From Alternaria dauci (taxonomy: Eukaryota; Ascomycota; Dothideomycetes; Pleosporales; Pleosporaceae), in NCBI RefSeq assembly GCF_042100115.1, contig NC_091272.1, forward strand, positions 558,001-622,000: 64,000 nucleotides of DNA, read 5' to 3'. Every line of letters begins with the position of its first letter. Position 1 is the first letter of the stretch. Both the position numbers and the translations under genes were made by a program. Below the pieces are notes generated by a model that did no database searches, was not told the origin of the DNA, and worked only from the letters and a program-made list of their open reading frames with translations. This document shows, piece by piece, positions 10,473 through 20,188 of the stretch.

Positions 10473-11101
10473 ATATATAAGGCGCTAAAGAAAAGTCACA
10501 GCGACTATAGAAGAAGTTAAGGTTTCTTTTGGTGTTTGAAATAGAGTAAAGTATGTGAATGTAAGGGACAGGATTCTCCACGTGGAAAGACAAGGGCTTT
10601 GTCCAGAGCTCGCTTACAGCCATGTGCTGGTGACGTCAGCTAGCTTGTCTTCCCGTCACATTGCGCAAAACGTCCTTAAACCTAGTCTTCTAAACAACTC
10701 CTTTGCTGTCCCCTAACGTGTTTTGGTCTCATCCTTTCATGCGACGGAAGATCTGTTTAGCTCGGCGGATGATGCTCCGATCGCCGAGTGTACCTAGGTA
10801 CATCGACCCCGGACTCTGCGGGGACTCCGCACCGGCGACATTCTTTTGGTGCTATTTCCGCGCCTTTTCAACGTCTTCGAATCGCAAAGATCAAACTAGT
10901 CTAGAGACGGCGTTACTGATCCAATTGCGGCACGATCTGGAGATGACATGCTCCGGTGGCGCTGTAGATCGTACAGGGCCCTGGGGCTATCATCGTCAGT
11001 ATAAGAACTGGACACTTGGCGCAATGTTTAGCAGATAAATCCGCCCGTTCCTGAACCAGCTCGTTGGTAAAAGTTGAAAGGGCTGATCACTAGCAATCAT
11101 C
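10473..11101. other. intergenic, promoter side of the CE12 esterase
   Basis: 629 bp between two plus-strand genes. It should contain the esterase promoter; no TATA box stands out close to 11102. No other gene is supported. Confidence 0.4.
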
Positions 11102-12264
11102 ATGAAGCTCCAATCGTCATTACCGTACCTTCTCAGCTTCGGCATCGCAGTCTCGGCACTACCACAGAGCCTGACCGAGAGACCGAGAGGTGCAGCAGTT
11201 TCACGCGCAACCGTGCCAACAATCTGGGTAGCCGGCGACTCTACAACTGCACCCGATGGTGGACACAATGGAACGGAAGGTTGGGGACAGTACCTCCAGT
11301 ACTCATTCGGCACCAACGCCCGTGTAAACAACTCTGCTTATGCCGGTCGATCCGCGCGCTCCGTACGTCTCCTCCTTTTTTGGAACAGAAGATCAAGGAA
11401 ACTAGGCTAACCCACAGCAAATACAGTTCACACGCGAAGGTCGTTTCGAGAGAATAGCGCAAGCAATCCAACCCGGAGACTGGGTGGTTATCGAATTTGG
11501 CATCAACGACGCACCAACACTCACGAATGGCTCGACGAGCACAACGGGAGACAAAGGCCGACCATCTTGCCCCGGTGTAGGCGATGAGACATGCACAGTG
11601 GTTTTCAAGTAAGTTGGCCAATTAGTAGCATCGATCTGCCACAACAACTAATCTCCGTGTCCACGCAATAGCAACGTTACAGAAACTGTGTACACATTCC
11701 CCCACTACATCAAAACTGCAGCATCCACTTTCCTGAACCTAGGCGCATCTGGCATCATTGTCGCGGAGCAGCTACCAACTAACGTTTGGGAATCTGGTAC
11801 TTATACGTACAAGTCTACGAGATTTGCCTACTACAACATGTTGTCTGTTCTCGAACTCGGCGGTCCAGCAGCGCATGTGTACTTTGTGCAACATGGAAGC
11901 TACGCCGCACAAGCACAGAAGCTGCTTGGCAAGGAGGTAGTGGATAAGCAGTATCAGATGGATCACACGCATACGGCGCCGTTTTTGGCAGATGTGGTAT
12001 GTATTTTTTTCCTTCCCCGTCATCTCCACCATCGAAACTTCTGCCATGCTTTCGCTTTCTTCTCCCGACATCACCCACTGGTTCGGGTGTTTTGGTAAAG
12101 GTTCAAGTTTTTTTTACTGACAAATGTAACAGCATAGCCAGGCATTTGTACTCGGCTTGAAGTGTGGGTCCAGTCCATTGGCGGGGTTGGTTGTCAACGC
12201 GACGGCGAGGATTGAGATGGAGAGGGGAAGCTGCTTGCCGGCTAATGCCACGCTGCCAATCTAA
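11102..12264 (+). CDS. rhamnogalacturonan acetylesterase, SGNH/GDSL type (CAZy CE12), secreted
   Basis: Model: exons 11102..11362, 11427..11608, 11672..11996, 12133..12264 (introns 64, 63, 136 bp); 299 aa. A signal peptide covers ~1-19 (LLSFGIAVSALP). The SGNH blocks are present: VAGDST with nucleophile Ser47, the oxyanion Gly/Asn in GWGQY and GRSARS, the GIND block (Asn114), and the DHTH pair (Asp245, His248). The alternate acceptor at 11417 would add three residues; 11426 gives SARSFTREGRF, as in Aspergillus enzymes. Family knowledge: it removes acetyl groups from the pectin rhamnogalacturonan backbone outside the cell. The tail (GLKCGSSPLAG..CLPANATLPI) has two Cys, probably a disulfide. 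Several N-glycosylation sequons are visible. Confidence 0.92.
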
Positions 12265-13477
12265 GTGCTAAGTCGGTTCTTGTGTGTCTGGCAAATTTTG
12301 GAGGACAACATGTGTAGTATCCATAGTGTTTTGAGAAGAATTGGAGAAGCCGGGCGCACTGCTCTCATAATAGTAGTAACTGAGCCTTTTGTGTTTGGCC
12401 GAACACATAATCAATTTTATGATCGCTTTGAGAAGATTCAGAGAAGATAAGTGCTCTTGCACATTGCCATTGACCGGTCTTTAGAGTTCACTGAAACATC
12501 GATCGTAGATCTTGGTAGTTTTGGTCGTGAAGCGAGAGGGCATTTAATGATTCCGGAGAAAGAAGAAGAAACAGATCATGTAATGAAAAGTTTTAGCTTT
12601 TTGAGTTCTGGACTTATACTCTGAGTGTATAAAAGACATGGAGTCTGCGTGGAGATAAATACACGAGTGACTTTTTGTACGGTTTCCGAAGGCTCAGGAG
12701 ACGAAGAGCGCGCAACTCCCATCATTGTGTTCTCGATCCTTTTGGGAAAAACATCCGGCGCAACTCCAAAGTTTGTGTTTTTTTGTAATGTAATGAGCTC
12801 TCTTGTGTTGACAAGAGGCAGAACAGGAGAAGAGCAGAGGAACCATCGCAAGACTGATCACTGATTGTGAGAGTTTTGGGCGCACTCTTGGAGACTGGTA
12901 GGCTGGAAGGGGAAGTAGGAGGATGAGCTAGTTTTATATAGCGGAAAAGAGGCGGATCACAGATTGAGACGCTTTGGATGAGGCGAGCGGAAATCTCTCA
13001 TGTTAAATGGTGAGAGTTAATTTGGTTCTGGATCCCAGACAACATGGAAATATATTCGTTTGCTTTTGATGGCGCAGGGAGCATCAACTGTTGAGTTTTT
13101 GCAAAAGGGCGGCCAGACAGAGGCGGCCATGGCCATGGTTTGGTTCATTTTTGAAGAATGAACTGACTGTTTGAAATATCGGAGTGAGAGTCGGATTCAT
13201 GGAACAGTGAGCCTTTTATATGCAAAGACTAGCGCAGATGAAGATACAGTGCTCCAGCAACCATATGCATCACCACGAGCATAGCATGAACTTTTTTGAT
13301 GATGACAAATTGGTATCATTACGCATTACTATCAGCCATCTCCTCATCTCCACTATCATACAATCACTACTTGATCTAATTACATGGCTCATAGGCCTCA
13401 TCCACTAGATTTACGATCCAACAATGCTGCAGTAGCATCATCCGTCTCCTAATCCGTTGCTACACTAGCGAACAGAT
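12265..13477. other. 1.2 kb convergent intergenic region without a gene
   Basis: Lies between the stops of the esterase (+) and the Rds1-like gene (-), so no promoter is expected. It is AT-richer than its flanks and carries TATA-like words at ~12629 (GTATAAAAG), ~12933 and ~13215. All open frames are below ~95 codons with no recognisable product. Confidence 0.4.
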
Positions 13478-14992
13478 TTAACCCGCCTGGTACAGACCGA
13501 GAGCGACAACGTGGGGGTTGATCATGCTCAAGTTGAAAGGAGTAAGGAACGGGTCGGCATCAGTCAGAGCAACGAACATGGTGTCGTTGACAGCTGGGTC
13601 GCCCTGGTAGACCTCACCGGCGGGCTGGTAAGTGTAACCAGTGTTGTTGCCAGTGATCTCAAGAGGAGTGTAGGTCAGGTTGAGTTGCGAGACCCAGGCG
13701 ACGAAGGCAGGGGCGCCAGCAGTAGTGTCGGTGATGTACGAGTTGTTGGGGCCGACAGCTTTGCCGGGGTTTTCCCAGGTAAGGTTGACGAGCTTTCCAG
13801 GGAAGGAGAGGGGCTCGGAACGGTTGCGGGCAATGGCAGGGCCGCAAGAGTAGCCGGGGTGCTCGGTGCCGTTGATGTTTACACAGCTCTCATCAGCAGG
13901 GATGGTAGAATCGGCAGGGTCAGCGACACGGTCACCAGCAACCTCATGGGGCTTGGTGTCGTTGGGCGAGAAGCGGTTGGGGTTGGGCTGGTTGTCGATG
14001 AACAGAGCCGGAAAGTTTTGCCATGCGAGACGGGTGGTGTTCTCGGGGCAAGAGCTGATGTAGGGAGCGAGGTAAGTCCACTGCCATGACTGGGGGATAC
14101 CAGTCTCGAACCATACGGGCATAGGAGGAAGGCCGAGCATCTGGCGGAAAGAGATTTGCTGGCGAGACTCGGTAGCAATGGACTGAGACAGGAGGTTGGC
14201 AACCTCGCGAGCGTCCATGTGGGCAAGGAAACCCCAGACACCAGACTCACCGAAGCGAGTAAGCTTCATGTTCCAGTCGATGAACTCGCGGACAGTGCGG
14301 TAGGGGTAGTTGTAGGTGCACTGGGGAGGAGCAGTCTCGCCAAGCATGTTGGTAAGGAGGGTGGCATGGCCAGTCTCCTGGATAGCCATGAAGGCAATGT
14401 AGGCGCGGTCCTCAGCAGTGAGACCAGCGTCTAGGAATTCCTGCTCGGAAAAGATGGCAAGACCGTTGTTGAACGAGTCAAGCTCGATCCATTCCTGGTA
14501 GAGACCAAGGGTGATGGACTCGTAGTCGAAGTCGCTGTTTACCATGTAGCGGGGCTCAGTACCGTTGGTACCAGCACCACCTGCTGGCATGTAGGGAATG
14601 GGCATGGGGTCCTGGGGCATGCCGTTGGTGTTGTAGTAGGTAGCCGTGGGATTAGGACCGAGAGGAGGAATGACGGTACCAATGGTGGTAGGCGCCTTAG
14701 CAGCTCCTGTGGTGGTAGGAGTACCCTCGTAAGGTCCGTGGCTGGTGGCGCCAGTGACATCTGAGCTCCTTCGAGGAGGAGCTGAGCCAGGTGCGGTGGG
14801 GATGGCTGCGACCTGGGAGTCAGGACCGAAAACCGAAGCGGGAGTTTCAGCTGGCATGAAGGTGACAGAGAAGCTAGCATCAGCGTCGGTGTAGCCGGGG
14901 ACGTCAGGTGCGCTGAAGCCGCCCTGGGGAGCAGGAGCGGCAGCAGCAAGAGCTGCGAGCATCGAGGTGGTGAAGAAGCTCTTGGTCAACAT
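13478..14992 (-). CDS. Rds1-like stress protein with ferritin-like domain, secreted
   Basis: Intronless, 504 aa. A signal peptide (MLTKSFFTTSMLAALAAAA) is followed by a Pro/Thr/Ala-rich region to ~135. Residues ~150-310 form a ferritin-like helical bundle: MVNSDFDYESITLGLYQEWIE, FLDAGLTAEDRAYIAFMAIQETGHATLL, REVANLLSQSIATESRQQISF. The E/H pattern (E-T-G-H) could bind metal. This fits the family of Schizosaccharomyces Rds1, induced by adenine, glucose or stress signals. The C-terminal half has many NxT/S sequons, consistent with an extracellular or wall location. Codon use is very biased to C-ending codons, suggesting high expression. Confidence 0.87.
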   Translation of the reverse strand: MLTKSFFTTSMLAALAAAAPAPQGGFSAPDVPGYTDADASFSVTFMPAETPASVFGPDSQVAAIPTAPGSAPPRRSSDVTGATSHGPYEGTPTTTGAAKAPTTIGTVIPPLGPNPTATYYNTNGMPQDPMPIPYMPAGGAGTNGTEPRYMVNSDFDYESITLGLYQEWIELDSFNNGLAIFSEQEFLDAGLTAEDRAYIAFMAIQETGHATLLTNMLGETAPPQCTYNYPYRTVREFIDWNMKLTRFGESGVWGFLAHMDAREVANLLSQSIATESRQQISFRQMLGLPPMPVWFETGIPQSWQWTYLAPYISSCPENTTRLAWQNFPALFIDNQPNPNRFSPNDTKPHEVAGDRVADPADSTIPADESCVNINGTEHPGYSCGPAIARNRSEPLSFPGKLVNLTWENPGKAVGPNNSYITDTTAGAPAFVAWVSQLNLTYTPLEITGNNTGYTYQPAGEVYQGDPAVNDTMFVALTDADPFLTPFNLSMINPHVVALGLYQAG

Positions 14993-16063
14993 CTTGAAGT
15001 AGATTGTCGGTTCAAAGTGTTGTGCGGCTCCAACAATGGGCGGCGTGTGTAATGGTTATATACACACATTGAGCACCAGTGACTGCATCACGTCGACGCC
15101 ATTCCTACCGATTTCGAATCGATGACTACAGGCGAACTCGCCCGAATAGGTTTAACAGCTATGATTTCATGACTTAACGGATACGGCAGTGCAGGCCGCA
15201 GTTATCGAAAAGTCGGCCACGACATGGGAATCTCGGACTGGCATCGGAAAGTCGCAGCGAGCGAATCAGAAGTTGCGCTGCTGAGGTTTGCCTGCTCAAA
15301 TCTCTTCAATGCCTGTGCCATTTCCTGGGCGCTGCGTGAACGCGTGCACACAGGGATTGCGTTTTCGTCGATTTGCCGCGTGCAGACAGTGTGACGACGT
15401 GATGACATGGTGGAAATGTTTAGGTTTTGAGCCGCTAGTACACCCGCCCCACAATAGATCAACCGCCACGACTAACAAACCGGGTTCCTTCCAAGGCTTC
15501 TCACATGTCGCCAGTGCTCTTGGAGAGTAGCTTAACGCTTAAGCTTACACCCGGACCTACGTTTGTTGCTGAGAAATGGAACGCATTCTCGACTTGTCGA
15601 CACTCGCCTCCGCGGAACGGCAGCCTCGCGTGGCCACCCCAGTAATTCAAATGGCATAGTCGCCTCAGACCCCGGGTAAACATTAACATCTGCAGGTACC
15701 GAAGCAGGCAAATCTCCGCTTGGCTGTTCACCGATGTGGTCGTGGGAGCGCTCTCCACATACCCTGGAGCGCGCGGGTCAAGGGCGTTGAAAGCCTGCCC
15801 CGAAAAAAATAACGTGCATCTGCGAGATGGACAGGGAATATGAGAATTTCCGATGCAACTTGCACATCTGCCCCTTACTTAAGCAATCGCCGATGACGTT
15901 GGATCTACGCAACTCCGCCGATGTTTGACGAACAGCCAACATCATGGTGCCACGCAGGATGATTATTGGAGAGCCGCGTCTAAACTACGCAAGGTGTCGT
16001 CTTTAGAACGGCATATTATGAGCTTTGATGCTACAGGTGAATTGTCATTATTTGCTGATTCAA
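14993..16063. promoter_or_regulatory. long upstream region of the Rds1-like gene
   Basis: 1.07 kb between the Rds1-like start and the TRM1 stop, both minus strand, so it is mainly Rds1 promoter. A TATA-like word lies at ~15055-15062 (GTTATATACAC on the plus strand). CCCCT/AGGGG stress-element-like pentamers occur, for instance CCCCT at ~15871, but such words are common by chance. Confidence 0.4.
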
Positions 16064-18151
16064 TTATTTCGCGCGCGACATCGGACCCCAGTTCTCCCTT
16101 GGAGCGAGCTGGTACCGGACGTATTTGCCCCTGTCGTGATCTTTGCCAAGCTTCTCGTCAAAGTTGACTTCGAACTTGGTGTTGAGGTAAGCTGGAAGAT
16201 CTTTCGCGGATGCTGTAGCCGGCACATCACTGCTGTCTTGTGCGTTATTTTGCGCTTCAGGCGCCGGATTGGCCGGTACTTGAGCAGGTGCTGTACCGGC
16301 ATTCGACGTTTTTGTATATCCACTCGCGCTTGATTTGGCTAATATGGCATGGCCTGCGCTTCCTGACTTGGGCAGATTTTTCAGCGGCGCTCTCTGCCGC
16401 ACCCATTCGAGCATAATGTGCCAGATGTCACTCCACGACGCGTCCGTTTTGATAGAGCCCGGTTTGCAATGGCTCATGGTCACTCTGAACCCCGCATGCC
16501 GTAGCGCACCGCGGATTGCCGCCAACGGCGGTGCAGAGCAGTGAACTATCTTCGCTACCGAACTGGGAATGAAAAAGAACGGGTGATGGTCTATCTCTGC
16601 AGGATCAGACTTTGGAATGAGGGGATCCAAGACTTGAGTCTTTTGGGTCCCGTTTGACTTGTCCAACTTGGTGCCAAATGTGATCTCCTCGAGAGCTGTG
16701 TGGAGCATTCCTTCTATGCGATCCATGGTTGGGTACGTCTCACGGTCAACTTCATTAAGCTGCGCTAGTACTCTTTCGATGAATCCGACATTATGCAGCG
16801 GCCCGCCGTACATTGGTCCTGACAGGTGGGTCTTGTGACCGCAATGCTCGCAATGTTGGTCCGCGGATGGCCCCTGAGCGAAGCCATGCTTGTACATGGG
16901 TTCGCCGTTCTTATTTTTTGTGACCTTGTTGCGTGCGAGGAATTGCGTAGTCCATGCACCGCAGCCGCTTTCACAGTGGTAAACGAGCATGGTTTTCCCG
17001 GCGAGCAACTTGACATCGGTGGGGGCTTTTCGCACCCTTACAAACACTCGGAGGTAGTAGTCGATGGAGAGGGACAGCAGCGGCTCTATAGCCATGCCGT
17101 ATCGAGCAGCCGAAGATGCGATGGCATGCAGGACTAGACGAAGTCCACCTTCATGGCAAGGCTCACCCTTGAACGGCAGTCCGCCGTACTGCGAATAAGT
17201 CTTCTCGAGGTAGCCGTGCGATGCAAAGATGGCAGAGTCAGTGCACGTTACGCACAGTAGTCCGTCGTCGTTGACAGCTTGGATGGCCGAATCGATAAAG
17301 GGAGCGGCGGTGCCATATGGATCAAGATCGATGGCATCATGACCCTTCCTGTCACAGAAACTGTACATGTAGGCTATAGCATTGCCTGTATTGGCCGTGA
17401 TTGTGTCTTCGAGCTTGTTGTGCTTGATGTTGAGCTTGATGGAGTCGACGGCATTCTGCGACATGTCGTTCGCCGTGACAGCGGTCGCAAAGGGAATCTC
17501 CTTGGCATATCGCAGGGCACGAAGACCAGTCGCAGATAGGGCGTCTAGAATGCTGAAGGGTGGTCTCCAGGGTGTTCGTCCGCCATTGGTGCCAGCAGCC
17601 TCTTCCTCGGCTGCAGCATCGTCCAGTTCCTGCTCATTGTTACGGTTTTGCCATGTTCTCTGCTTCTTGAGAGGGGCAGTGCCCTCGCCGTTGTCTTCCT
17701 CTGCAAGCTTCCTCTTGTTGGATGCTGCGTCATCTGCTCCAGAAGCAGCAGCGGCCTCCCCATTGCCTCCATTGACTCCATTTGTAGCCTCTTGGGCCTC
17801 GCGCTCTTTTTGCATGCGCTCTCGCCTCCGCTCGTTCTTCTTCCTGAACTGCTCATGCTTCTTCAGTTTTCGCTGTATCGAGTCTTGGCCAAACGTCTTG
17901 ATCGCAAGCACGCTTAAGTCGCGGTTGAACTGCTGGATGGGGTTGTAGAAGACCTGTTGCTTCTGGGTTTCCTCCTTGGACAGCTTGGGGTCAGTCGACG
18001 TGGGGATGCCTTGCGGGACAAGGATATGCGCCAGGCCTTCCTTGATGGTGGTGTAGTTTTTCCCCTCGTGGCTGACGTGCTGCCCGGCTTGCGGCGTCGC
18101 ATCGATGGTCTGCGCGCCTGCATCGGTCATTTGGACGTCGGACGAGGCCAT
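16064..18151 (-). CDS. TRM1: tRNA (guanine26-N2)-dimethyltransferase TRM1
   Basis: Intronless, 695 aa from the ATG at 18151 (MASSDVQMTD). The enzyme methylates G26 of tRNAs using S-adenosylmethionine. Visible family landmarks: EGLAHILVP and VFYNPIQQFNRDLSV near the N-terminus, LDALSATGLRALRYAKE (SAM site), DLDPYGTAAPFIDSA, CTDSAIFASHGYLEKTYSQYGG, and the Cys pairs CESGCGAW and CEHCGH. A charged, coiled insert (KKHEQFRKKNERRRERMQKE) and an Ala/Gly-rich linker separate the first blocks, as in other fungi. The frame stays open 148 codons upstream and encodes a mitochondrial presequence-like stretch directly before this Met; see findings. In yeast the one gene makes nuclear and mitochondrial forms. 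Confidence 0.94.
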   Translation of the reverse strand: MASSDVQMTDAGAQTIDATPQAGQHVSHEGKNYTTIKEGLAHILVPQGIPTSTDPKLSKEETQKQQVFYNPIQQFNRDLSVLAIKTFGQDSIQRKLKKHEQFRKKNERRRERMQKEREAQEATNGVNGGNGEAAAASGADDAASNKRKLAEEDNGEGTAPLKKQRTWQNRNNEQELDDAAAEEEAAGTNGGRTPWRPPFSILDALSATGLRALRYAKEIPFATAVTANDMSQNAVDSIKLNIKHNKLEDTITANTGNAIAYMYSFCDRKGHDAIDLDPYGTAAPFIDSAIQAVNDDGLLCVTCTDSAIFASHGYLEKTYSQYGGLPFKGEPCHEGGLRLVLHAIASSAARYGMAIEPLLSLSIDYYLRVFVRVRKAPTDVKLLAGKTMLVYHCESGCGAWTTQFLARNKVTKNKNGEPMYKHGFAQGPSADQHCEHCGHKTHLSGPMYGGPLHNVGFIERVLAQLNEVDRETYPTMDRIEGMLHTALEEITFGTKLDKSNGTQKTQVLDPLIPKSDPAEIDHHPFFFIPSSVAKIVHCSAPPLAAIRGALRHAGFRVTMSHCKPGSIKTDASWSDIWHIMLEWVRQRAPLKNLPKSGSAGHAILAKSSASGYTKTSNAGTAPAQVPANPAPEAQNNAQDSSDVPATASAKDLPAYLNTKFEVNFDEKLGKDHDRGKYVRYQLAPRENWGPMSRAK

Positions 18152-18790
18152 GGTGAGGGAGGTGTGGAATGCGCGTGGGAAAGAGCTACCGCTGGCGCAT
18201 GCTCTGCGGGGGGGATTTGGAAGGAGCCGAGGTGCGCGTAGACAGCGTATCGAGGCTGTGATGGCGGCCAGATTGAAGGTCGCGCTCGAGCTGAGTGCAA
18301 GACGAGAGAGGATTGTGGCTTGTGCAGAGAGTGACGGCGCATCCACGGTCGATGTCGCGTCGAGCTCCAAAATTTTGGCTTCGGACTTGAGCTTAATTTT
18401 AGCGTCATCGCGCGACCCCTTCCCTCCATGCTTCCCCGCGCACACCATCACTATCAAAGCCCACATGACAAGCATGTGAAAACATGCATGCTGCGACTCT
18501 GCAGCGTTGACACACAGTGTGGCACAATCAATGCTTCCGGACAATGTTTTGACAAGCCATGTCGAGAACATGCATTGGCAGCTCACACAGACCAATGGGT
18601 AAGTGGCTGCCTGGAGGAAGGCTGAGACTCGTGCGCCGTCTCACCGGCCCCTCGACGCCTCAAACACGACGCGGCATCGTCGTTCCTTTTCCTTTCTCAC
18701 CCAGCCCTCTCAACATCATCTCTCACATTTGATTTTGTCATATCTGGATATTCGCTCTCGGTATCGCTTCGCATCTGCTAGTACATCATC
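18152..18790. promoter_or_regulatory. divergent intergenic region, with presequence-like extension of TRM1
   Basis: 639 bp between divergent genes. Its first ~180 bp on the minus strand is in frame with TRM1 and codes for an Arg/Ser/Ala-rich, acid-free stretch ending RAFHTSLT. The remainder should hold both promoters. Confidence 0.5.
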
Positions 18791-20029
18791 ATGGGTAGAC
18801 CGTCCGATCCCCCACCCAGCTACCGCGACGACCCAGAAGCAGTCTCCCTCCACACCACCCCCGACGACTACACTTACGATGACGCGCCAGAAATTCCCGC
18901 TCTCCCTCCCTCCTATACCGACAGCGAAGCTGGACATGGCGTCACCACCACACCAGACATTCCCATCCGCCACGTCCCACCACCCACCACACGAACCAAC
19001 CACAACAACCCATCCTTCAAACACGGCAAACCCGTCGTGACCTCCACTATAAACGTCCTAGAACCAAAGTACGACACCGACCCCTCTGAACTCGAATCTG
19101 CCATCCACTCCTTTGCAAAAGTCGCCCCTGTCCCTCTCATCTACATAATGGGCACGCACCAGGAAACAGTCAAGAAGGGCGATAAGAAGGAGACCCGGCA
19201 TATTACTGACTTCCGACTTGTCATAAACCTACAACGCTACCTTCGCCCCAATTTCGACGATAGAGACACTTCAACAATGTTTCTCACGACTGTCGAAAAC
19301 AGCGAGAAAACGCATCGCGGTACCATCTTCAAATGCAGGGCCTCGGGGTCTACACAAGATATTGAAGTCGGCAGTGCGCCGCAACCGGGGTTGACGGAAT
19401 GGTGCCATAGATATTGTGCTTCGCCCCGAGCTCTCCGGATTTTCCGGCTGCGGCGCGTGGTAACGGGGTTAGACGAACAGTATCTCAAAAACAGGCTTGA
19501 GGGAATCATTAGGTCAACGAATTATCGTGGGAATATCGCCATCACGTTTCCTGTTGAAGACAAGCATGTCGACTTCTATACAAGCTCCAAGGTCAACGCT
19601 TGGAGGCTCAAGACGTGGGTGTGTTGGGTCTTCTACTTAACGTTCTTGTGGATCTTCAGCTGGCCGGTGCTGTTCTTTGCGACGAAGAAATATGCTGTCG
19701 TCAAGGCTCAGTGGCCATTCTCGACAGTTGATAGTCAGAGGATCAAAGAGTATACGACAATTAGTGAGGAGGAGTGGGTGAGCAAGTGGCAGGTGGCGAT
19801 TAGGCGGCTGGTGCTTGATCGTTACGAGGGCGAGGCGAGTGAGGAGATGATGAGAGGCGTCATGGAGAGGGACGCCGATCCGCCTATGCCGGGCACGATT
19901 CAGACGGGGCATGCGGGTGTGGACGGCGCACTGGGGTTTTTGAGCGAGGGAATTAGGGTTGCGAGGGCGCTTTCGGGCGGTGAGGACTTGGGGAGAGGGA
20001 CGCAAGGCGGATGGGGGTACGATTCGTAA
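18791..20029 (+). CDS. conserved fungal PPxY-motif membrane protein, unknown function
   Basis: Intronless, 412 aa. The N-terminus has two PPxY-type motifs (PPPSY at 7-11 and LPPSY at ~40), the docking sites of WW-domain ubiquitin ligases such as Rsp5. Residues ~85-265 are a soluble, mixed domain with DFRLVINLQRYLRP and LRRVVTGLDEQYLKNRLEGIIRSTNYRGNIAITFP. A strong hydrophobic segment (VCWVFYLTFLWIFSWPVLFF) sits at ~278-297. The tail is Gly-rich. I recognise this as a conserved Pezizomycotina type but not a named family. A GTAAGT overlaps the stop codon, so a spliced longer C-terminus cannot be excluded. Coding-strand skew flips from C to G mid-gene. Confidence 0.8.
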   Translation: MGRPSDPPPSYRDDPEAVSLHTTPDDYTYDDAPEIPALPPSYTDSEAGHGVTTTPDIPIRHVPPPTTRTNHNNPSFKHGKPVVTSTINVLEPKYDTDPSELESAIHSFAKVAPVPLIYIMGTHQETVKKGDKKETRHITDFRLVINLQRYLRPNFDDRDTSTMFLTTVENSEKTHRGTIFKCRASGSTQDIEVGSAPQPGLTEWCHRYCASPRALRIFRLRRVVTGLDEQYLKNRLEGIIRSTNYRGNIAITFPVEDKHVDFYTSSKVNAWRLKTWVCWVFYLTFLWIFSWPVLFFATKKYAVVKAQWPFSTVDSQRIKEYTTISEEEWVSKWQVAIRRLVLDRYEGEASEEMMRGVMERDADPPMPGTIQTGHAGVDGALGFLSEGIRVARALSGGEDLGRGTQGGWGYDS

Positions 20030-20188
20030 GTGTCGCAAAGGTGAGGAATAAGTCGGAGTATTTTCATGGCCTGGTTTCTGATGCTTGTTGGCATTTTGTA
20101 GTCGCCATCATCGTTTAGCATCTTTCTCCTTCTATACTACTTCGTGCATTTCACTGTCTTCCACCCACCGTCCTCATTCTGGAATCCG

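Noticed and set aside
11418..11426. Earlier acceptor in intron 1 of the CE12 esterase (adds three residues)
   Set aside because: The acceptor at 11426 gives SARSFTREGRF, matching the known enzyme family at this site.
20030..20110. Possible extra intron overlapping the stop of the PPxY protein (GTAAGT..TTGTAG)
   Set aside because: The spliced tail would be Ser/Thr/Pro-rich and run across the convergent HRI1 stop; the unspliced stop gives a sensible end.
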